64,000 nucleotides of DNA from Acinetobacter corruptisaponis (GCF_030053775.1 NZ_CP125669.1:2847962-2911961); one strand, 5' to 3'; positions 1-11,618 are shown, numbered from the stretch's first letter. The notes: a model not told the origin generated them from the sequence alone. Program-made: numbers and translations.

Positions 1-1043
<1,043 letters not shown>

Positions 1044-1221
1044 TACAACACCCAAACAGTTGTATATAAAGCATCAACTTAAATGATTAAACCAAAGTAA
1101 AACTTGATTTAGTGCAGAAACTAGTTAAACTACGAACACTAAAACAGACTCAACAGCTAATCCGTTAAACTCTTCGGTACTAAGTGGCAGAATGTAAGAC
1201 CACCGAAAGCCAAAACAGTTT

Positions 1222-1335
1222 GCTGGCGACAATAGCAGGAGTGAACCACCTGATCCCTTCCCGAACTCAGAAGTGAAACCTCCCCGCGCTGATGGTAGTG
1301 TGGCGTTTGCCATGTGAGAGTAAGTCATCGCCAGC
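1222..1335 (+). rRNA. rrf: 5S ribosomal RNA
   Basis: A 114-base 5S rRNA about 180 bases after the 23S end. The terminal stem GCTGGCGA/TCGCCAGC closes it, and the conserved CCCGAACTCAGAAGTGAAAC and GATGGTAGTGTGG segments lie inside. No tRNA lies between 23S and 5S. The ends are set by the terminal stem. Confidence 0.95.
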
Positions 1336-1345
1336 TTTTAAATTG

Positions 1346-1379
1346 AAAACCTCCCAACCAATGTTGGGAGGTTTTTTTA
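1346..1379 (+). terminator. rRNA operon intrinsic terminator
   Basis: A perfect 13-bp stem (1346-1358 with 1363-1375, core CCTCCCAAC/GTTGGGAGG) with a CAAT loop runs into a T tract. It begins 10 bases after 5S and closes the rRNA operon. Confidence 0.93.
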
Positions 1380-1380
1380 T

Positions 1381-1635
1381 TTCTATTTTAACTCAAGTAT
1401 TTATCTTAAAATCAAGCAGGAATGAGAATTATAAAATCAAAGTTTCCTTGTCTTGGTATTTATTGAACAATAATTTTTGCAATATAAATAACAAAAAAAT
1501 TTAAATATTTTTTTGCCAAATAGTTCACTTTCTTTGACGATAAAAGTGGTATTACGAATTGATAAAATATATTATTTCGAGTAAATTTTTGTACAAAAGT
1601 CTTAAGTCTATTGTAAGGCTACTATATTAAATAAG
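1381..1635. other. AT-rich spacer between rRNA operon and giant surface gene
   Basis: This AT-rich spacer must hold the promoter of the following lipoprotein gene. A TTGACG hexamer lies at 1534-1539, but no convincing -10 stands at the right distance, and the ribosome binding site before 1636 is weak. No RNA gene or repeat is visible. Confidence 0.5.
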
Positions 1636-3477
1636 ATGGATATTACTGATATGGCATATTTGAAAAATTTAAAGAAAATTGGGGTAAATACTACGGTATT
1701 AACAACTTCCCTTGCTCTTGCTGCCTGTGGAGGAGGTGGTGGTGGGTATTATGGGAATACAAACTCTAATACAAACACAAATACAAATAATCCTAATGAT
1801 TCAGGCACTGTAAAAGAAGTTGCAGGAGTTACAATTCAATTAAGTAAAAGTACTTTAAAAGCCACAGGAGATACCGTTGAAATTATTGCAAAAGCAGTAG
1901 ACAAAGATGGTGGAGGGGTTTCAGGAAAAGAAATTAATTTAAATATTAAAGATAGTGCTACTAATGGAGCTACAAGTGATGCTTCTACAAAAACAACAGG
2001 TGATGATGGTACAGTTAAATTTACAGTTACCCTTGATGGTTCAAATAAAGCGCTGACGGAGTTACTATTTACCACTACAATTGTGGGTACAAAAATTCAA
2101 AATCAAAGTAAAGCAACGGTTACAGGTGCTGGAACAGTTGTTCAGAGTCAATATGAACTAAAGTTTGATGATATTACACCTTTACAAGTATCTGGTGGTG
2201 AAGCGGCTGTACGTGTTCGTGTGTTAGACAATAATGGTGGTGGTGTTCCGAATGAGAATGTATCACTTACAGTAAAAGATTTTAAGAGTAATAATATATC
2301 AATTAAAGGTGCCTCTAGTGCAGTAACTGATAATGAAGGTTATGTTGTATTCACTCTGGTACTACCTAAAGGTAAAGAAGCTGATCGAGCAGCATTAATT
2401 GCATCAGGTATTGCACTTGAAGCGACTTTGACAGAACAATCTGGAGCTATTAAAACCCAAATTTCTACAGCTCAAGTCATTTCAGTTAAGAATACTATGA
2501 GTAGTTTGTCATTGTCTACCTCAGCAAATAATAAGATAGATGCGATTGGTGGTACAATTAACGTAGAGGTTATTGCAAAAAACCCTGAGGGCTTGGTTGT
2601 TGCAGGTAAGGATATTACTTTAAAGCTGGATGATGCAGCCGTTGAATATGGAGCAAAATTAGCGAATGCCACTGTAAAAACAGATGAAAATGGTAAGGCT
2701 ATTTTTACAATTAAAACTGAAGCAAATAGTTTAAATCCAACTGGTCAATTGTTGGTGAATAATGGGATCAATATTACAGCAACTTCAGCGGATGGTACTG
2801 TTTCATCTCAGGTCAGTAAGATAACCGTTGTTTCTGTAGCAACGGAAGATGTATCTTATTTGATGGCGATTGGTTCAAATACAATTGATGTCGATAATGG
2901 TGAAGCAACTGTTACAGTCACTGCTAAAGATGCAAAAGGTGGAACTGTTGCAAATAAACAAATTAATTTAACTGTGCCAAACAGTCAAAATAATGGGCTG
3001 ACGATTACAAATGGTTCTAAAATAACAACTAATGCAAATGGTCAGGCGGTTTTTACTTTAAAATTCAATAAGGCTAGTGTTTCTACTAATGAGTTGAATA
3101 ATTTACTTGCAAATGGCGTAACTGTTGTTGCAAGTTATAGCACCGTTAATAGTAATACATTAACTCAAACAACCAGAATTAATTTTACTAATAAAAATGC
3201 AGTATTGGAAAAAGATGTACAACGTTTAGAGCTAACTCCAACGAAAGGTGTTGTCTCAGCAAAAAATGATACCGTTCAAGTTAAAGTCCGTGCGATTAGT
3301 GCTGATGGTAGTTTTGTTGCAAATAAACTGGTTTCACTGGGTTTAGCACCAACAGTTACTGAAAATGGTGTGTCAGTCGGTGGTGATAAAGCAGTAGTTA
3401 AACAAACAGATGCTAGTGGTTATGCAATATTTACCTTAAATGTGATGCCTTTAATCAGCAATCTATTGATAATTTAG
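1636..3477 (+). CDS. Giant Ig-like repeat lipoprotein, N-terminal part (frameshifted)
   Basis: N-terminal 613 residues of a very long surface lipoprotein. A signal peptide ends in a lipobox (LALAAC, Cys31) followed by a Gly run and an Asn/Thr-rich linker, so lipid anchoring is likely. About four and a half bacterial Ig-like domains of roughly 110 residues (Big_1/invasin type) follow, each with the recurring pattern of an Asp-Gly turn, a T-D-x-x-G-x-A-x-F strand and a Q-x-T-x-V end. The start could also be the ATG at 1651, giving MAYLKN; neither start has a clear ribosome binding site. The frame breaks inside the fifth domain: the last residues before the TAG at 3475 do not fit the repeat, whereas the frame opened one base back restores it. 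Function as an adhesin or surface fibre is inferred from the domain type. Confidence 0.85.
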   Translation: MDITDMAYLKNLKKIGVNTTVLTTSLALAACGGGGGGYYGNTNSNTNTNTNNPNDSGTVKEVAGVTIQLSKSTLKATGDTVEIIAKAVDKDGGGVSGKEINLNIKDSATNGATSDASTKTTGDDGTVKFTVTLDGSNKALTELLFTTTIVGTKIQNQSKATVTGAGTVVQSQYELKFDDITPLQVSGGEAAVRVRVLDNNGGGVPNENVSLTVKDFKSNNISIKGASSAVTDNEGYVVFTLVLPKGKEADRAALIASGIALEATLTEQSGAIKTQISTAQVISVKNTMSSLSLSTSANNKIDAIGGTINVEVIAKNPEGLVVAGKDITLKLDDAAVEYGAKLANATVKTDENGKAIFTIKTEANSLNPTGQLLVNNGINITATSADGTVSSQVSKITVVSVATEDVSYLMAIGSNTIDVDNGEATVTVTAKDAKGGTVANKQINLTVPNSQNNGLTITNGSKITTNANGQAVFTLKFNKASVSTNELNNLLANGVTVVASYSTVNSNTLTQTTRINFTNKNAVLEKDVQRLELTPTKGVVSAKNDTVQVKVRAISADGSFVANKLVSLGLAPTVTENGVSVGGDKAVVKQTDASGYAIFTLNVMPLISNLLII

Positions 3478-3500
3478 TAAAATCAGGTATTGCAGTTGCT

Positions 3501-6500
3501 GTGAGTACGACGCTGGCAGATGGTTCAACTGTTAAGCAAAATACACAAATTATGGTCGAGGCTGCACCATTACAAGCAGTTGATGTGAGTTATTTAAGTA
3601 TTAATCCAAATTCAATGATTAATGTAAAAGGCGGGCAGACAACAGTTACGGTTCGAGCCGTTGATCAGAATGGTGGTGTACTTGCCGATCAGGATATTAC
3701 ACTAAATATTGATCAGGCTCAGGCTTATGGCTTAACAATTAAAAATGGTTCTAAAGCGAAAACTAATGCTCAAGGTGAGGCAGCTTTCATTGTTGAATAT
3801 GATGGCCGTACTTTAGATTCTGCTGTATTAAATGAGCTTAAGACAAAAGGGGTCTTACTTACTGCAAAATATCAACCAACAACTGGCGCTGCAATCACTC
3901 AAACTTCCTATGTACGTTATTATGAACAAAGTGATAATGTTGAGGTAAAACAACTTGCTATTTCTTTAGGTAAAGGCGTTGTGGTTGCTTCAAATGATAT
4001 GTTTGAAGTTTCAGTCAAAGCGATTGATGAGAATGGTCAGCCAATTAATGGGCGTAAAATCAATTTAACGCTTTCTGATGTGGCAAAAAATAATGGAGTA
4101 AAACTTGTTAAACCAACAGAACTAACTGTTAATGGTGAAGCGAAGTTTACAGTACAGTTGGCTGCGCCTAATACAGATGCAGTAGAAGCTTTAGTCGATG
4201 CTGGCTTGTTAGTTACGGCATCTGTAGATAGTGCAAGTGTTTCGCAAACAGCAAAAGTCATGGTTGTGGCTTCAGCTCAAGGAACTGTTGATGTTGCTTA
4301 TTTAGCTATTGGACAGCTTGATGCAATTAATGTTGCCAACAACGCTGAAAGAATAGTGACAGTTAAGGCGTATAATAGTAGTGGTATTGCGCTTACGAAT
4401 AAAGATATTGCATTAAGCTTATCGCAATCGAAAGGAATTCGTATTAAGGAAGGAGCTGTACTGACAACAAATGCTGCTGGTGAAGTGAAATTTACAGTAG
4501 TGTATGACCCAACAAATCTTTCCAAGGCAGATCAAACAAAATTATTACAAGATGGTTTAGTGATTGACGCGAAGTATGGAAATAGTGTTTCACAAACAGT
4601 TAAGCTGACTTATTTTGAAACAGAAGTAAATATTCAGCGCATGGATTTGGTTGTTGACCAACCTGTCCTGGTTGTGAAGGCTGGAGTTGCTCAAACTGTC
4701 AAAGCAACTGGAACGCTAAAAGATGATGCTGGAAATGTGATTCAGAATCGTCAGGTCACTGTGGCAATTAATCCAGAAGCCTTGCAAAATGGTGTGAGTA
4801 TTAATGGCGCAATAGGTGGTTCAATGACTGTGGTGACCAATGCAACTGGTCAATTTACAGTTGATTTAACGGTTCAACCCAAAGATGGTAATGCAGTTGC
4901 TGCGTTAATTGCTTCAGGTCTTGGTATTGGCGCATCTGCTTTACAAGCGGATGGCAGTAATATTGTTCAAAGTACCAAGGTTAGTATTTTGTCTCAGGCA
5001 GCGTTAAATGAAGTCAGTTATTTAACCACGGACAGTGATAATACGATTTCGACAACAGGCGGTTCAACCAAGATTACAGTTAAAGCATTCGGTGCAAATG
5101 GAATAGCTTTAAGTGGTAAAGCAGTTAAATTGAACCTGAATAATGTGCCAGCAGGTTTGAAAATTCAGGCTGATGCAGCCACAAAAACTACAGGTGCAGA
5201 TGGTACAGCACAGTTTATCGTGACTTATATTGCGCCAACAAGTTTAACGGCTGATCAGATCAAAGGTTTATTGGCAGGAGTTCAAGCAGCTGCTACTTAT
5301 ACATCTGATGCAGGTACAAATATTACTCAAAGTACCATGTTACAGTTTGCTGTTGATCAGATGAATATCCAGCGTATGGATTTGGTGGTTGATAAAGCCG
5401 CATTGGTGGTGAATAGCACAACTGCACAAACGGTTAAAACAACCGTGACTTTAAAAGATCGTGATGGTCAGGCAATCAAGAATCGCCAAGTCACATTGGC
5501 GTTGAATGCAGAAGCTGTACAAAATGGTGTAAGCTTCGTTGGTGTGACGGGTGGTTTGGTTGTCATTTCAACCGATGCCAATGGTCAGGCAATTTTGACT
5601 TTAAATGTTAATCCAACCACACAAACCGCAGTGGATGCTTTGGTTGCTTCTGGTATTGGGATTGGTGCATCTGCAATTCAAGCCGATGGTAGTGGTACAA
5701 TCACACAAAATACCAAAGTCAATATTTTGTCTGAAGCCTCTCAAAGTGAAGTTGCCTATTTAACCAGCGATAGTAGCAGCACCATTGCAACGACTGGCGG
5801 TACATCAACCATTACAGTAAAAGCTTTTAACACTGATGGTAAAGCTTTAAGTGGTAAAGCAGTTAAATTGAACCTGAATAATGTGCCAGCAGGTTTAAAT
5901 GTACAGGTTGATGCAGCCACAAAAACCACAGGTGCAGATGGTACAGCACAGTTTACCGTCACTTATACAGCACCAACAGTTTTAACTCCTGAACAGATCA
6001 AGGGATTATTAAGTGGCATTCAAACTGTTGCCACCTATACCAATAGCGCAGGTAAAAATACTACTCAGAGTACCATGTTACAGTTCTATGCTGATCAAGT
6101 GAACATTCAGCGTATGGACTTGGTGGTTGAGAAAGGTCTGGCCTTAGTTGTGAATACCACGACACCACAAACCTTGCTTACAACAGTCACCTTAAAAGAC
6201 AAAGATGGTAATCTGATTAAAAACCGTCAAGTAACTGTATCACTAGATGACTTAGGTACTGATAATAATATTTTATTTACAAGTGTGAATTTCCAAGGTG
6301 TGATTGGTGGTTCGACAGTTGTTTCGACTGATGCTAATGGTCAGGCTGTGGTTGTACTCGAAGTCCATCCAAGTACTCAAAAAGCGGTGGATGCACTTGT
6401 TGCCTCAGGGATTGGTATTCGTGCTTCAGCAGTACAGGGAGATGGTAGTGGTACAGTGACACAAAGCCTAAAAATCAATGTGTTATCTGAGGCATCTCAA

Positions 6501-9500
6501 AATGAAGTGGCTTATTTAACCTCTGAAAGTGATAACACGATCGCAACAACAGGTGGTTCATCGATTGTTACTGTTAAGGCTTTCAATACAGAGAATAAGG
6601 CGTTAAGTGGTAAAGTAGTTAAATTAAACCTGAATAATGTGCCAGCAGGTGTCAAGATTCAGGTTGATCAGACCAGCCAAACCACAGATGCGACAGGTAC
6701 GGCTAAATTTAAGGTGACTTATACCGCTGCAACCAGTTTAACCCCTGAACAGATCAAGGCGTTATTAGCTGGTATTCAGGCAAGTGCGACCTATACTACT
6801 AGTGCAAATAAAGCAATTACACAAAATACAGTAATTCAGTTCTATGCTGATCAAGTCAACATTCAGCGTATGGACTTGGTTGTTGATAAATCGTCATTAG
6901 TCGTGAATACGGCAACTGCTCAAACAGTCAAAACTATAGTGACCTTAAAGGATCGCGATGGTCAGGCAATTAAAAACCGTCAGGTGACTCTGGCATTGAA
7001 TAATGAGGCAATACAGAATGGTGTAAGCTTCGCTGCTGCTGCTGGTGGTTTAATTGCGGTTTCAACTGATGCCAATGGTCAAGCAGAAATTATTTTAAGT
7101 ATCAATCCAACTTCGAAAGAGGCAGTAGATGCCTTGGTTTCTACAGGAATTGGTATAGGGGCATCTGCAATTCAGGCAGATGGCAGTGGTACAATCACTC
7201 AAAATGTCAAAGTAAATATTTTATCCGAAGCTTCTCAAAATGAAGTAGCGTCCCTAATTACTGAAAGTAACAATGCGATTGGTACCGCAGGTGGTACATC
7301 AACAATTACTGTTAAAACATTGAATAGTGATGGTAAGGCACTAGGTGGTAAAGCAGTTAAGTTAAGTCTGAATAATGTGCCAGTTGGTTTGGATGTTAAA
7401 GTTGATACTGCAACTCAAACAACTGCTCTGGATGGTACAGCACAGTTTATCGTGACTTATACTGCACCAACCAACTTAACCCCTGAACAAATCAAGGCAT
7501 TATTGGCTGGTATTCAGGTAAATGCTGTTTATACCACAAGTAGCAATAAAAATATTACACAGAGCACTATGTTGCAGTTCTATGTTGATCAGGCAAATAT
7601 TCAACGTATGGATTTGGTTGTTGATAAAGCTGCATTGGTGGTAAATGCGAGTACTCCTCAAACAGTTACAACTACAGTCTCATTAAAAGACCAAAATGGT
7701 CAGGCAATCAAGAATCGTCAGGTGACTCTGGCATTGAATGCGGAGGCTGTGCAAAATGGCGTGAGCTTTGTGGGTGCTGCTGGTGGTTTGGTTGTAGTTT
7801 CAACTGACGCCAATGGCCAAGCGATCATTACATTGAATGTTAATCCAATAACCGAAAATGCGGTTAATACTTTAATGGTATCGGGAATTGGTATTACTGC
7901 CTCAGCGGTACAAGCTGATGGCAGTGGGACAGTTACACAAAATACCAAAGTGACCATTAGCTCTGAAGCAGTTGGTTATATGACTGTGAACAGTTCAGGA
8001 TTGATCGCTACGACAGGTGGTTCTTCAACAATTACAGTCAAAGCCTTTAATAGCACAGGTACAGTTTTAAGTGGTAAAACGATTCAGTTAGGCCTTAATA
8101 ATGTGCCAACAGGTTTAGATATTAAACTTGATATGGCAAGCAAACCAACAAATGGCAATGGTGAAGCAACATTTACGGTGACTTATAATGCACCAAAAGT
8201 TTTAACACCTGAACAGATCCAGGGCTTATTGTCAGGGGTTCAAGTGATTGCAACGTATACCAATCATATGGGTATTAATACAACACAAAACACGACGCAA
8301 CAATTTGCTATTGATCAAGTCAATATTCAACGTATGGATTTGGTGGTTGAAAAACCTAGCTTGGTAATGGATACCAGCACACCTCAAACAGTTTTGACCA
8401 CAGTCACCTTAAAAGATAAAGATGGTAATCTGATTAAAAACCGTCAAGTGACTTTAGCGATTGATAACTGGGGTGTTGATAATAACATCATTAGAAATAG
8501 CGTTAATTTTAAAGATGTTATTGGTGGATCAACCGTTGTTGAAACAGATGTGAATGGTCAGGCAGTTGTTGTGTTGGAAGTGCGTACTGCAACGAAAGAA
8601 GCAGTAGATACTTTGGCTACATCAGGCATTGGTATTAGCGCGTCAGCTACGCAGGGTGATGGTTCTGGTATAGTTACACAAACAACCCGAATCAATGTAA
8701 GCTCTGCTGCTACATTATCAGAACTCAGTTATTTAACGCTGGATAATGTAAATGGTGCAATTAAGACAACAGGTGGCACAACAACTCTTACAGTAAAAGC
8801 CTTTAATAACAAGGGTAAGGTGCTTGCAGGTAAGCTAATTAAACTTGCTTTAAATAATATTCCAGCAGGCTTGACGATTAAAGTCACCCCAGCAAACCAA
8901 ACAACAGGAGCTGACGGTTCAGCAAACTTTACGATCACTTATACAGCTCCAGCAAACTTGACTGCTGATCAAATTAAAGGTTTATTGGGAGGTGTGCAGG
9001 CAACGGCAACTTATACTTCTGATGCAGGTACAAATGTGACACAAAATACGGTGTTACAGTTTGTAGCAGATGAAGCAGAAGTTGCTAAAGATGCACAACG
9101 TGTAGAAGTGGTGACTTCAAAAGGCGTTGTTACTGCTGATAATGATACTTTTACATTTACAGCAAAAGTTCTCGATAAAGATGGTAATCCGCTTCAAAAT
9201 AAACAGGTTGGTTTTGGTTTAAATGCCGCAGCGACTGCAAATGGTGTAACCTTTGTGGGTGGTGCAAGTAAAAAGACAGATGTAAATGGCAATGCAACCT
9301 TTACAGTAAACGTAAAAGCTGGCAATGATCAAATGATTGAAAATTTGGTTGCTAATGGTATTACACTTGCTGCATCTGTTGTACAAGCTGATGGTTCTGT
9401 ACTGAGTCAAACCATTCAGGTGATGGTCAAAGCCCCAGTTGCAAAAGATGTTGTAGCATTAACGACAACATTATCACAGCCAGTAATTTCAGTTTTAGGT

Positions 9501-11606
9501 GGTACAAGCATTGTAGCTGTTAAGGCCGAAGATGCGAGTGGTAATCCTTTAGCAAATAAAGAAATTAATTTTGGTTTGGCAGGAGGTTTAAGTTCACGAG
9601 TCAAAGTGGATAAAACCAGTGCAACAACTAATATCAATGGTATTGCCTACTTTACTATTACGGTAGATGCTACTGACACTATTGAACAATTACTGGTTGA
9701 AAAGGGTATTACATTTGGTATATCAACTAAGAATGTGAATAGTACAACTCAGCCTGTCGTTACTCAAGTTGGTAAAGTTAATATTTCTGTTCCAACAGAA
9801 GCAATGAATTTGGCTTTGAGTACTTCAAAAGATGATTTATTGGCAACAGGTGATACCGCAGAAGTATTTGCAAAACTCAAAGATAATACCGCAGCAGGTA
9901 TTAAGAATTATCCTGTTACCTTTACAGTTGTAGATTCAGCATTAAATGGTGTGACAATCAATGGTCAGGCAGCATCTGTTGTTACAACAGATGCGAGTGG
10001 TAATGCCAAAGTTAAGCTCACTTTAAGCAAAATCACAGGTAAGCAATATGATGACTTAATTGCGAATGGTGTAGATGTCTCTGTTACCTTTACCAAACCA
10101 AATGGTGTTGTTGCTACTCCACAAATCGTACACTTTAATGTAAGTGAAACAGTCAGTAATAATCATCTTAATTTTGTATCTGTAAGTAATACGTTAATGG
10201 ATGTGAATGGTGATGCATCTATTATTACGGTTCAGTTGTTGGATAAAACAAATCAGCCTGTGAAAAATCAGGAAGTGACTTTATCGGCCAATAATTCAGC
10301 ATCTTTAATTATTGCCACGCCTGGTGAAAGTCATCCAACAAATACCAGTGGTACACCACAAACAGTTAAAACTGATTCTAATGGTAATGCATTCTTCTCT
10401 GTAGAAGTAGCAGACTCGCTAACTGTTGTACAGAAGCAATTATTATTAGCTAGTCAGATTGAATTGACTGCAACGCATACGAGTGTAGATGGTGCAGAAA
10501 CTAAACAGATTACACGTATTGCAACAGTTGATAATTCAGGTACACCAACAGTACAACCTGCTCGATATTCTTTACGTATTGCAGCAAAACCGACCATGAG
10601 TGTACGTGATGACACAGCAGATGTTACTGTGACTTTACTTGATACGAATGGTGGTGGTGTTTCTGGAAAATATATTACGCTAGGTCTTACTGATTTTGCT
10701 CGCAATGGTGCTGTTATTGTTGGTGCTTCAGGTTTAACCACTGATGCGAATGGTCAGGCTGTGTTTAAAATCAAGGTAGATGAAAATGCACGCCGAAATT
10801 ATACAGCTACCGAATTCGTTAATGATGATTTGCATTTGACAGCACGCTTTAATGAAACAGGCTATGCCGATGCCACACAAATCTCAATGATTGATATCGT
10901 ACAGGCTGCAGTACAAGCACCTGTTGCTTCAATTGTAATTGGTGTCAATCCAACAGAAGTCTCATCTTCAAGTGATGGAGTTTATTACACCAAGAATATG
11001 TCTGTGAGTGTGGTTGATTTTGATGGTAAGCCATTAGCTAATCAAGTCGTCACTTTAGATTCTACACCACTGATGTATATCAAAGGACGGAACTTATGGG
11101 CATTGGCTCCGAAAGCTGGTTCTGATCCAGCAGAGAAATGGGTGTTTGGTAATCAAGAGTATTATAATTTGTCAGCTCCTAATATTTATCTGGATTCTAA
11201 TGGTAAACCAATGAATAACAATGGTACACCAAGTGATTTAACGGATGATTATATGGCAAGTACTACAACCAACAGTATACATGCTTGTGTGGCAAGCCCA
11301 GCAGGTACGGCTGTGGGAGCGAATAATACGCCTGTGAAAGTGGTGACGTTTGTGAGCCAGTCTGGTGCTGAGCAAAATACATTTACCACTGATGCCAATG
11401 GTAAGTTTGACTTTGCCATGCGTTATCCAAAAATCTATGCACAGTGGTTAACAGTGCAGGTAGGAGCATCAGCAACTGTTGCATCATTACCAAATCGTAC
11501 GACTTATAGTTTAGGTCTAGCTCCACTAGCAAGTGATTATTCTAGTGATGGTACATATTCACCAAATGAAGTTAGTCCTTATGGTACATCATTCACTTGT
11601 CCATAA
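3501..11606 (+). CDS. Giant Ig-like repeat lipoprotein, C-terminal part (frameshifted)
   Basis: The 2,701-codon continuation of the gene starting at 1636. The homologous frame actually runs back to about 3444 (DAFNQQSIDNLVKSG), so the GTG at 3501 is not a natural start and has no ribosome binding site. It contains the rest of domain five and about 20 more Ig-like domains. From about 4630 to 9080 two domain types alternate: one opens with QRMDLVV, the other with E-V-x-Y-L-T. The last domains diverge, and the C-terminal segment (from about residue 2500) is different, with Cys residues in HACVAS and at the very end (SFTCP). No membrane anchor or sortase motif is present, so anchoring would come from the N-terminal lipid. 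Whether this part is translated depends on the frameshift being real, a sequencing error or recoded. Confidence 0.8.
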   Translation: MSTTLADGSTVKQNTQIMVEAAPLQAVDVSYLSINPNSMINVKGGQTTVTVRAVDQNGGVLADQDITLNIDQAQAYGLTIKNGSKAKTNAQGEAAFIVEYDGRTLDSAVLNELKTKGVLLTAKYQPTTGAAITQTSYVRYYEQSDNVEVKQLAISLGKGVVVASNDMFEVSVKAIDENGQPINGRKINLTLSDVAKNNGVKLVKPTELTVNGEAKFTVQLAAPNTDAVEALVDAGLLVTASVDSASVSQTAKVMVVASAQGTVDVAYLAIGQLDAINVANNAERIVTVKAYNSSGIALTNKDIALSLSQSKGIRIKEGAVLTTNAAGEVKFTVVYDPTNLSKADQTKLLQDGLVIDAKYGNSVSQTVKLTYFETEVNIQRMDLVVDQPVLVVKAGVAQTVKATGTLKDDAGNVIQNRQVTVAINPEALQNGVSINGAIGGSMTVVTNATGQFTVDLTVQPKDGNAVAALIASGLGIGASALQADGSNIVQSTKVSILSQAALNEVSYLTTDSDNTISTTGGSTKITVKAFGANGIALSGKAVKLNLNNVPAGLKIQADAATKTTGADGTAQFIVTYIAPTSLTADQIKGLLAGVQAAATYTSDAGTNITQSTMLQFAVDQMNIQRMDLVVDKAALVVNSTTAQTVKTTVTLKDRDGQAIKNRQVTLALNAEAVQNGVSFVGVTGGLVVISTDANGQAILTLNVNPTTQTAVDALVASGIGIGASAIQADGSGTITQNTKVNILSEASQSEVAYLTSDSSSTIATTGGTSTITVKAFNTDGKALSGKAVKLNLNNVPAGLNVQVDAATKTTGADGTAQFTVTYTAPTVLTPEQIKGLLSGIQTVATYTNSAGKNTTQSTMLQFYADQVNIQRMDLVVEKGLALVVNTTTPQTLLTTVTLKDKDGNLIKNRQVTVSLDDLGTDNNILFTSVNFQGVIGGSTVVSTDANGQAVVVLEVHPSTQKAVDALVASGIGIRASAVQGDGSGTVTQSLKINVLSEASQNEVAYLTSESDNTIATTGGSSIVTVKAFNTENKALSGKVVKLNLNNVPAGVKIQVDQTSQTTDATGTAKFKVTYTAATSLTPEQIKALLAGIQASATYTTSANKAITQNTVIQFYADQVNIQRMDLVVDKSSLVVNTATAQTVKTIVTLKDRDGQAIKNRQVTLALNNEAIQNGVSFAAAAGGLIAVSTDANGQAEIILSINPTSKEAVDALVSTGIGIGASAIQADGSGTITQNVKVNILSEASQNEVASLITESNNAIGTAGGTSTITVKTLNSDGKALGGKAVKLSLNNVPVGLDVKVDTATQTTALDGTAQFIVTYTAPTNLTPEQIKALLAGIQVNAVYTTSSNKNITQSTMLQFYVDQANIQRMDLVVDKAALVVNASTPQTVTTTVSLKDQNGQAIKNRQVTLALNAEAVQNGVSFVGAAGGLVVVSTDANGQAIITLNVNPITENAVNTLMVSGIGITASAVQADGSGTVTQNTKVTISSEAVGYMTVNSSGLIATTGGSSTITVKAFNSTGTVLSGKTIQLGLNNVPTGLDIKLDMASKPTNGNGEATFTVTYNAPKVLTPEQIQGLLSGVQVIATYTNHMGINTTQNTTQQFAIDQVNIQRMDLVVEKPSLVMDTSTPQTVLTTVTLKDKDGNLIKNRQVTLAIDNWGVDNNIIRNSVNFKDVIGGSTVVETDVNGQAVVVLEVRTATKEAVDTLATSGIGISASATQGDGSGIVTQTTRINVSSAATLSELSYLTLDNVNGAIKTTGGTTTLTVKAFNNKGKVLAGKLIKLALNNIPAGLTIKVTPANQTTGADGSANFTITYTAPANLTADQIKGLLGGVQATATYTSDAGTNVTQNTVLQFVADEAEVAKDAQRVEVVTSKGVVTADNDTFTFTAKVLDKDGNPLQNKQVGFGLNAAATANGVTFVGGASKKTDVNGNATFTVNVKAGNDQMIENLVANGITLAASVVQADGSVLSQTIQVMVKAPVAKDVVALTTTLSQPVISVLGGTSIVAVKAEDASGNPLANKEINFGLAGGLSSRVKVDKTSATTNINGIAYFTITVDATDTIEQLLVEKGITFGISTKNVNSTTQPVVTQVGKVNISVPTEAMNLALSTSKDDLLATGDTAEVFAKLKDNTAAGIKNYPVTFTVVDSALNGVTINGQAASVVTTDASGNAKVKLTLSKITGKQYDDLIANGVDVSVTFTKPNGVVATPQIVHFNVSETVSNNHLNFVSVSNTLMDVNGDASIITVQLLDKTNQPVKNQEVTLSANNSASLIIATPGESHPTNTSGTPQTVKTDSNGNAFFSVEVADSLTVVQKQLLLASQIELTATHTSVDGAETKQITRIATVDNSGTPTVQPARYSLRIAAKPTMSVRDDTADVTVTLLDTNGGGVSGKYITLGLTDFARNGAVIVGASGLTTDANGQAVFKIKVDENARRNYTATEFVNDDLHLTARFNETGYADATQISMIDIVQAAVQAPVASIVIGVNPTEVSSSSDGVYYTKNMSVSVVDFDGKPLANQVVTLDSTPLMYIKGRNLWALAPKAGSDPAEKWVFGNQEYYNLSAPNIYLDSNGKPMNNNGTPSDLTDDYMASTTTNSIHACVASPAGTAVGANNTPVKVVTFVSQSGAEQNTFTTDANGKFDFAMRYPKIYAQWLTVQVGASATVASLPNRTTYSLGLAPLASDYSSDGTYSPNEVSPYGTSFTCP
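4621..9075 (+). repeat. Tandem two-domain repeats, about 735-755 bp period
   Basis: The DNA coding for the QRMDLVV motif recurs at about 4637, 5369, 6110, 6864, 7605 and 8333. This gives a unit of roughly 730-755 bases that encodes one pair of Ig-like domains. Long stretches are nearly identical between copies (for example the segment coding KAVKLNLNNVPAG near 5120 and 5860), which suggests recent amplification or gene conversion and makes the copy number prone to recombination and assembly error. Confidence 0.88.
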
Positions 11607-11618
11607 TGCCTGAATGAA

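Noticed and set aside
3501..3503. GTG at 3501 as a true start of a second separate protein
   Set aside because: No ribosome binding site, no signal peptide, and the same frame continues the domain upstream to about 3444.
4621..9075. Regular repeats as a CRISPR-like array
   Set aside because: The repeats are coding, hundreds of bases long and contiguous, without unique spacers.
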